From Pestalotiopsis fici W106-1 (lineage: Eukaryota > Ascomycota > Sordariomycetes > Amphisphaeriales > Sporocadaceae), in NCBI RefSeq assembly GCF_000516985.1, contig NW_006917091.1, positions 7,164,390 to 7,228,389 of the forward strand: a stretch of 64,000 nucleotides of DNA. Direction: 5' to 3'. The notes beneath the pieces were generated by a model. That model was not told the origin of the DNA. It was given only the letters and a program-made list of their open reading frames with translations, and searched no databases. Numbering within the stretch: position 1 is the first letter of the stretch; each line of letters opens with the position of its first letter. Below are positions 59,661-64,000 of this stretch, in pieces. The position numbers were made by a program, and so were the translations under genes.

Positions 59661-62027
59661 ATGGCATCCGCTTCGGGTGCATTTAGGGCAGCTACTAGTG
59701 AGGCCACGGGAGGTGGTCGCGGAGAGGCCCAAGGTTCAGGAAGAGGGAGGAACAGAGGCCGGGGTAATCAGAACAATGGCAGAGGAGGCCGTTCTCAAAG
59801 AGGCCGCGGCAAAGGAGCAGCAACAGCAACAGTGAGCGGACCGAGAGCACCACAACAAACCGAGCAGGCTCTCGCACCATCTGCACAACCCGCGGCCGCC
59901 CCGAATTCCATATCCCCCGCTGCCAGCGCTGCCGATGCCGACGATGATGTCGAGGCCGAGGTCTGCTTTATCTGCGCCAGTCCGGTCATCCATCAGTCCG
60001 TTGCTCCGTGCAACCATAGAACTTGCCACATCTGCGCATTACGGATGAGAGCTCTTTACAAGAACAAGGAATGCGCCCACTGCCGAACGGCCGCTCCATA
60101 CGTCATCTTCACGGACGATGCCACCAAGCGATTCGAAGACTATTCTAACGGTGCTCCTGATATCACAACTACTGATGACAATATTGGCATTCGTTACAAC
60201 AAGGAGGACATTGTGGGCGACACCGTCTTGCTGCTGAGATACAACTGCCCTGACACTGAGTGCGACTTTGCTGGGCTGAGTTGGCCAGACCTCCACCGCC
60301 ATGTGCGTAGCACTCATCACAAGAAGATGTGCGATCTCTGCACTCGCAACAAGAAGGTTTTCACCCACGAACATGAATTGTTCGCTGAGAAAGAGCTTGA
60401 GAGACATATGCGCCATGGCGACGATCGACCTGGCGCCGTAGACCAGACAGGTTTCAAGGGTCACCCGTTGTGTGCGTTCTGTGGTCAGCGTTTCTACGAT
60501 GGAGACAAGCTTTACGAGCATTGCCGGAATAAGCATGAGAGATGTTTCCTCTGCGATCGCGAAGACCCGAGGCAGCCTCACTATTACATTGACTATAATG
60601 CTCTCGAACAACATTTCAAGAAGGACCACTATCCTTGCATGGATCGTGAATGTCAAGAGAAGAAGTTTGTCGTCTTTGCATCCGAGATGGATCTGAAGGC
60701 ACACCAGTTGAGTGAACATGGCAGCTCACTATCCAAGGATGTACGTAGAGATGCTAGGCTTGTCGATATGGCAGGCTTTGATTTCCGCACATCATACCAT
60801 CAGGAGAGACGCGGGGGTGGAGGCAGGGGCGGTGCTCGCGGACAAGGCGATAGCGAGAGGGAGCGAAGAGGACGTGGGCGTGATCCCAATGCTGAAGCAA
60901 TTCCAGCGAGCTCCGCCCAGCCCTTGAGGAGAGATGAGCTGGCATTCCAGAGGCAAATGGCCATCCACTCGTCTCAGTCCGTATCAAACCGGACCTTTGG
61001 CGGTCAACTATCACAGCAGTCTGCAGCAACATCGACTCCGTCAAATGCAGCTCCTGTATCAAATCGCAACCGCGGCACTGCCGCGTCCTCCAGCAACCCA
61101 GCTCCGGCTGCAGAGATGGAAAGTCTTAGTTTGGTAGACCCCGACCTGACAACTGAGGAGCGTGCCCGCCTGATGCGACATGCCGCTGTCATTGAGCGAG
61201 CGTCGAATCTCCTTCAAAATGACTCGTCAAAGATTGCACGTTTTCGGACCCTCATCTCCTCATATCAGAACAACAAAACATCAGCAACGACCCTGGTCGA
61301 TTCATTCTTCTCTCTGTTTGCAGAAACATCCACCACGGCGCTGGGCACGCTCGTGCGAGAGGTCGCAGACTTGTTCGAGGATAAAGCTAAAGCAGAAACA
61401 TTGCGAAAGGCGTGGAACGATTGGCGCGCGATCAATGAGGACTACCCAACTTTGCCAGCCCTTTCCGGGATGCATGGTGCAACTACTTCAAGCAGTGGCT
61501 GGGCTGCAGCTGCGTCGACCTCGGCAACATCTAGCACTGCTGCCCCGGCACAGCGACACACGACACGCGTTTTGAAGCTCAAGAGTTCGACACAGCAGTC
61601 CCAACGATCATCGCCACAGTCCACATCATGGGCGGCAGCAAGTGGGTCGACTCGGCCATTGCCAGCAGCTGCGTCTTTTCCCGCCTTGCCGACAGCTCGC
61701 TCGGGTGCAGCTTCACGCACAACTACCTCAAGTCAGTGGACACCTGGGAACACGTCGCAGCCTGCGCGAACCGCAAGGCCAGCTGGCCGGGATGATAACT
61801 TTCCGGCCCTCCCAGCAGCGCCAAAGCCAACGACGACAATTTTTGGCTATGGCACAGGAGCAGTCAGAAGAGATACTGGTGGGAGGAATACTGGGTTCAG
61901 CTGGGGTGCAGGTCCTGCGAGCACACCACAAGATAACCTCACTGGAAACGAAGAGGAGACAGACAGCGGAAAGGGTAAGAAGAAGGGAAAGCAAGGGCGG
62001 AAGCAAGTTTTGGTCCAATGGGGATAG
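59661..62027 (+). CDS. HEL2: HEL2/ZNF598-type RING E3 ubiquitin ligase (ribosome-associated quality control)
   Basis: A single exon of 788 residues from ATG 59661; the frame is open further 5' but without an ATG. The N-terminal 60 residues are Gly/Arg-rich (RGRNRGRGN-type repeats). A RING finger starts at C102 (CFICAS, then CNHRTCHICALRM and ECAHCRT). A series of Cys/His zinc fingers follows: CPDTECDF..HVRSTHH, MCDLC, LCAFCGQRFYDGDKLYEHCRNKH, CFLCDRE and YPCMDRECQEKKFVVF..HQLSEH. The middle is an RGG-rich stretch, then a helical region (LMRHAAVIERASNLL), and Ser/Thr/Ala-rich C-terminal segments with repeated FPALP motifs. Hel2 ubiquitinates small-subunit proteins such as uS10 on collided ribosomes. 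The gene is the last unique gene before the repeat block, about 550 bp away. Confidence 0.94.
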   Translation: MASASGAFRAATSEATGGGRGEAQGSGRGRNRGRGNQNNGRGGRSQRGRGKGAATATVSGPRAPQQTEQALAPSAQPAAAPNSISPAASAADADDDVEAEVCFICASPVIHQSVAPCNHRTCHICALRMRALYKNKECAHCRTAAPYVIFTDDATKRFEDYSNGAPDITTTDDNIGIRYNKEDIVGDTVLLLRYNCPDTECDFAGLSWPDLHRHVRSTHHKKMCDLCTRNKKVFTHEHELFAEKELERHMRHGDDRPGAVDQTGFKGHPLCAFCGQRFYDGDKLYEHCRNKHERCFLCDREDPRQPHYYIDYNALEQHFKKDHYPCMDRECQEKKFVVFASEMDLKAHQLSEHGSSLSKDVRRDARLVDMAGFDFRTSYHQERRGGGGRGGARGQGDSERERRGRGRDPNAEAIPASSAQPLRRDELAFQRQMAIHSSQSVSNRTFGGQLSQQSAATSTPSNAAPVSNRNRGTAASSSNPAPAAEMESLSLVDPDLTTEERARLMRHAAVIERASNLLQNDSSKIARFRTLISSYQNNKTSATTLVDSFFSLFAETSTTALGTLVREVADLFEDKAKAETLRKAWNDWRAINEDYPTLPALSGMHGATTSSSGWAAAASTSATSSTAAPAQRHTTRVLKLKSSTQQSQRSSPQSTSWAAASGSTRPLPAAASFPALPTARSGAASRTTTSSQWTPGNTSQPARTARPAGRDDNFPALPAAPKPTTTIFGYGTGAVRRDTGGRNTGFSWGAGPASTPQDNLTGNEEETDSGKGKKKGKQGRKQVLVQWG

Positions 62028-62570
62028 AGTTCACGTAGTCTGCGAATATCTACAAACACGCCTATTGCAAAGTATTGACACTACTAATTCTGGTCTCTTT
62101 CAAAGACCCGTCCATTGATCGTGATCAATCACGCCGCTCGCAATACTTGCAAGTTGTCTCTATTGTTCAAAGTTTCCTTGTCATGGCATGCACTACCATT
62201 ACACCAATGGCAAAGATGCATGTCCGCATTCGGTGGGAAACGACCACGAACCACGACCTATATGCCCGGGAGGACAGTCCACCATGTCATTCCTTTAGTT
62301 TGTTGTCATGGCAGATGTTGTATCGGCAAGGGCAGCGGTCTCCTGTCGTGGGAACATAGGTCCTAGTTCGTGATCGTTTCCCAACCATCACAAGCATGCT
62401 CTTGGCCATGTCGTACGGAGGTAGCCCAGGTTATGACACCCTGCGACCAATGTATCTGACACATGTCAAGGAGCACATATGCCAACGTATAACATGGCCA
62501 AAAGCATGCTCGCGATGGCTGAGAAACGATCCCAAAACAAGACAAATATGCTTATAACAAAGGGTGTGAC
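62028..62570. other. Boundary region between HEL2 and the repeat block
   Basis: Ordinary mixed-composition DNA. No gene is recognised. It includes two complementary stretches around ATACATTGGTCG/CATATGCC that do not form a convincing structure. The transition to repeat sequence begins at about 62570. Confidence 0.45.
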
Positions 62571-62574
62571 AAAG

Positions 62575-62690
62575 TCTCATATAAGCACTGCACAGCAGTT
62601 TCGCACCGCTATTATGGCGCCAGCGCCGCACTTAAAAATACTTAGCGCAGCAAAGCTGCATTGGATTTTTGCTTTTGCAAAAATTAATTT
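62575..62690 (-). repeat. Repeat A, inverted copy (A0)
   Basis: The reverse complement of this segment aligns with the 62880-62990 part of copy A1 (shared blocks include the GCACTGC, GCACCGC, GGCGC and GCGCAGC words in the same order and a final TTTTGC-spaced block). It is more eroded than A1 and A2, with many transitions. Confidence 0.7.
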
Positions 62691-62823
62691 ATATAATAAT
62701 ACATAATATATGAATTATTATATAAGGTTTTTAATTCGCGATATATAAGGATTTATAAAATATTATAATAAATATAAAAATTATAATTATAAATGATTTA
62801 TAAATTATATTTATTTATAAATG
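62691..62823. repeat. Extremely AT-rich spacer in repeat block
   Basis: About 130 bases almost entirely of A and T, with only a handful of G or C. It lies between inverted copy A0 and direct copy A1 and may be a heavily mutated remnant of repeat B. Confidence 0.75.
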
Positions 62824-63006
62824 TAACGGTTTACCAATGGAACGTCAGGTAGTAGTTAGTACACCATATATTGCTATAAAGACTGATTTTTGCAGAAGCA
62901 AGAATCCAGTGCAACTATGCTGCGCTAACTATATCCAGCTGTGGCGTCAGCGCCACAGTGGCGGTGCGGCACCGCTGCGCAGTGCCTATATAGGAGGTAA
63001 TTACAC
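62824..63006 (+). repeat. Repeat A, direct copy 1
   Basis: About 180 bp. It is matched along its whole length by 63144-63325. It contains two near-perfect hairpins: CTGTGGCG/CGCCACAG (62939-62958) and GCGGTG/CACCGC (62961-62975). It keeps the highest GC of the three copies, so it is probably the least mutated. No coding frame. Confidence 0.8.
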
Positions 63007-63028
63007 ACTTATAAAGGCATATAATATA

Positions 63029-63140
63029 TTAAATTATGTTGCACGAATGTTAATATAACATCGTATAATGCATAAAATTAGCTTTATAACGCATATTATA
63101 TCGTTATAATAGCTATAAAACCCATCGAGATATCGTTATT
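63029..63140 (+). repeat. Repeat B, left inverted arm
   Basis: About 110 bp that pairs with 63331-63440 in inverted orientation. Mismatches between arms are mostly transitions (for example GAATGT against GGATGT, ATATAAC against ATACGGC). Confidence 0.85.
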
Positions 63141-63143
63141 TAT

Positions 63144-63325
63144 AATAATTTACCAATAAAACGTCAAATAGTAATTAATACATTATATATTATTATAAAG
63201 ACTGATTCTTGCAAAAGCAAGAATCTAATACAGCTGCGCTGCGCTAGCTATATCCAGCTATGGCGTCAGCCCCATAGTGGCGGTGTGGCACCGCTGCGCA
63301 ATGCTTATATAAGAGGTTATTACAT
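63144..63325 (+). repeat. Repeat A, direct copy 2
   Basis: Second direct copy, lying between the two inverted B arms. Differences from copy 1 are nearly all G to A or C to T (TGG to TAA, CAGG to CAAA, GTTAGTACACC to ATTAATACATT). It includes a perfect 9-bp stem GATTCTTGC/GCAAGAATC. Confidence 0.8.
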
Positions 63326-63330
63326 TATTT

Positions 63331-63440
63331 AACGATATTTCGATGGGTTTTATAGCTGTTATAACGGTATAATATGCGTTATAAAGCTAGTTTTATGCAT
63401 TATACGATGCCGTATTAACATCCGTGCAACATATTATATA
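63331..63440 (-). repeat. Repeat B, right inverted arm
   Basis: Inverted partner of 63029-63140. The two arms enclose copy A2, giving an element-like unit of about 410 bp with 110-bp terminal inverted arms. The right arm ends about 30 bp before 28S-like sequence begins. Confidence 0.85.
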
Positions 63441-63466
63441 AATAAGGGTAAATAAAATATAAAGCT

Positions 63467-64000
63467 GAGATTGAAATCTTAAAAGTTAAGCGGAAAGCTC
63501 GTGATATTTAAGTAAATGGGTCCCGATACACTAGGAATTATACCTTGGTATTTAAGCTATAACAAAAAAGTGATTTTACTTTATTAATAATTATACCGCA
63601 ATAGTAATTCAGCTTAGGGTGCAATAGGAATATGGCTCTCTACGGGGAGTGTTATAGCCTATTGTATAATACCCTGCTAGGGACCGAGGTACGCGCTTCT
63701 GCAAGGATGCTGGCGTAATGGTTATCAATCACCCGTCTTAAAACACGGACCAAAGAGTCGAACATTTGTGCGAGTATTTGGGTGTTAAACCCTCACGCGT
63801 AATAAAAGTGAACGGAGGTGAGAGCCCTTACGGGTGCATCATCGACCGATCCTGAAGTTTTCGGATGGATTTGAGTAAGAGCATAACTATTCGGACCCGA
63901 AAGATGGTGAACTATGCGTAAATAGGGTAAAGCCAGAGGAAACTCTAGTAAAAGCTCGCAGCGGTTCTAACGTGCAAATCGATCGTCAAATCTGCGCATA
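63467..64000 (+). rRNA. 28S (LSU) rRNA gene fragment, mutated relic, runs off the window
   Basis: From about 63600 the sequence follows fungal 28S rRNA through the D2-D3 region, with recognisable conserved blocks (GGGAGTGTTATAGCC, ATGCTGGCGTAATGG, CATCATCGACCGATCC, GAACTATGCGT, GCTCGCAGCGGTTCT). Weaker similarity to the stretch before D2 begins near 63467. Compared with the rRNA consensus I know for fungi, many invariant positions are changed, mostly TG to TA: AATGAAAG reads AATAAAAG, ATGCGTGAAT reads ATGCGTAAAT, CTGGTGGAGG reads CTAGTAAAAG, TTCTGACG reads TTCTAACG. A functional rRNA could not tolerate this, so it is a displaced, RIP-type mutated copy and not the active array. The 3' end lies outside the window. 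Confidence 0.85.

Noticed and set aside
62575..63440. CRISPR-like direct repeats
   Set aside because: Only two long direct copies with one inverted copy exist, with no regular short repeat-spacer pattern, and the genome is eukaryotic.

Overview
The window is nuclear DNA of a filamentous ascomycete, most likely a Sordariomycete and plausibly from the Hypocreales. The evidence is short introns (about 47-110 nt) with GT(A/G)AGT-type donors, CTAAC/CTGAC branch sites and AG acceptors, about 20 well-spaced mostly single-copy genes, and protein families typical of moulds (GT31, GT90/CAP64-like, F-box/LRR-like, Git3-like receptor, IRE1, delta-12 desaturase). The repeats at the right end carry TpG to TpA / CpA to TpA transitions, the mark of repeat-induced point mutation (RIP). 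Genus and species cannot be fixed from the sequence alone.

Layout. 1-2365: the 3' part of a gene resembling a degenerate C48-type (Ulp1-like) domain, then a four-exon cupin gene. 2366-9710: a GT31 glycosyltransferase, a basic hypothetical protein, and a convergent F-box gene whose intron carries a 27-bp homopolymer. 10890-19392: a GT90 (CAP10-domain) membrane glycosyltransferase, then CCT2 (chaperonin beta subunit) and eIF3b/PRT1 head to head across about 1 kb. 19980-31755: a hypothetical tail-anchored protein, a TBC-domain protein behind a very long leader, and two paralogous hypothetical genes 8 kb apart, one broken by an in-frame TAG. 34329-47160: a hypothetical nuclear protein, the delta-12 fatty acid desaturase, and a large disordered nuclear protein. 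47404-62027: a Git3-type seven-helix receptor, the unfolded-protein-response sensor IRE1, a DEK-C/SWIB protein (Uaf30-like), and the ribosome-collision ubiquitin ligase HEL2. From about 62570 the sequence changes abruptly to RIP-like, AT-rich repeats with direct and inverted copies, followed by a mutated 28S rDNA fragment that runs off the window end.

There is no operon or recognisable biosynthetic cluster. Several genes concern protein homeostasis (CCT2, eIF3b, IRE1, HEL2) or membrane and secretory functions (GT31, GT90, desaturase, TBC, receptor), but apart from the CCT2/eIF3b shared upstream region nothing in the sequence shows they are co-regulated.

Gene models were spliced by hand: exon phases were checked to join in frame and splice sites read directly. 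UTR ends, expression and orthology were not testable. The most interesting parts are the RIP-marked repeat/rDNA block at the right end, the paralogue pair with one nonsense copy, the apparently active-site-less protease-like gene at the left edge, and the introns of length divisible by three.
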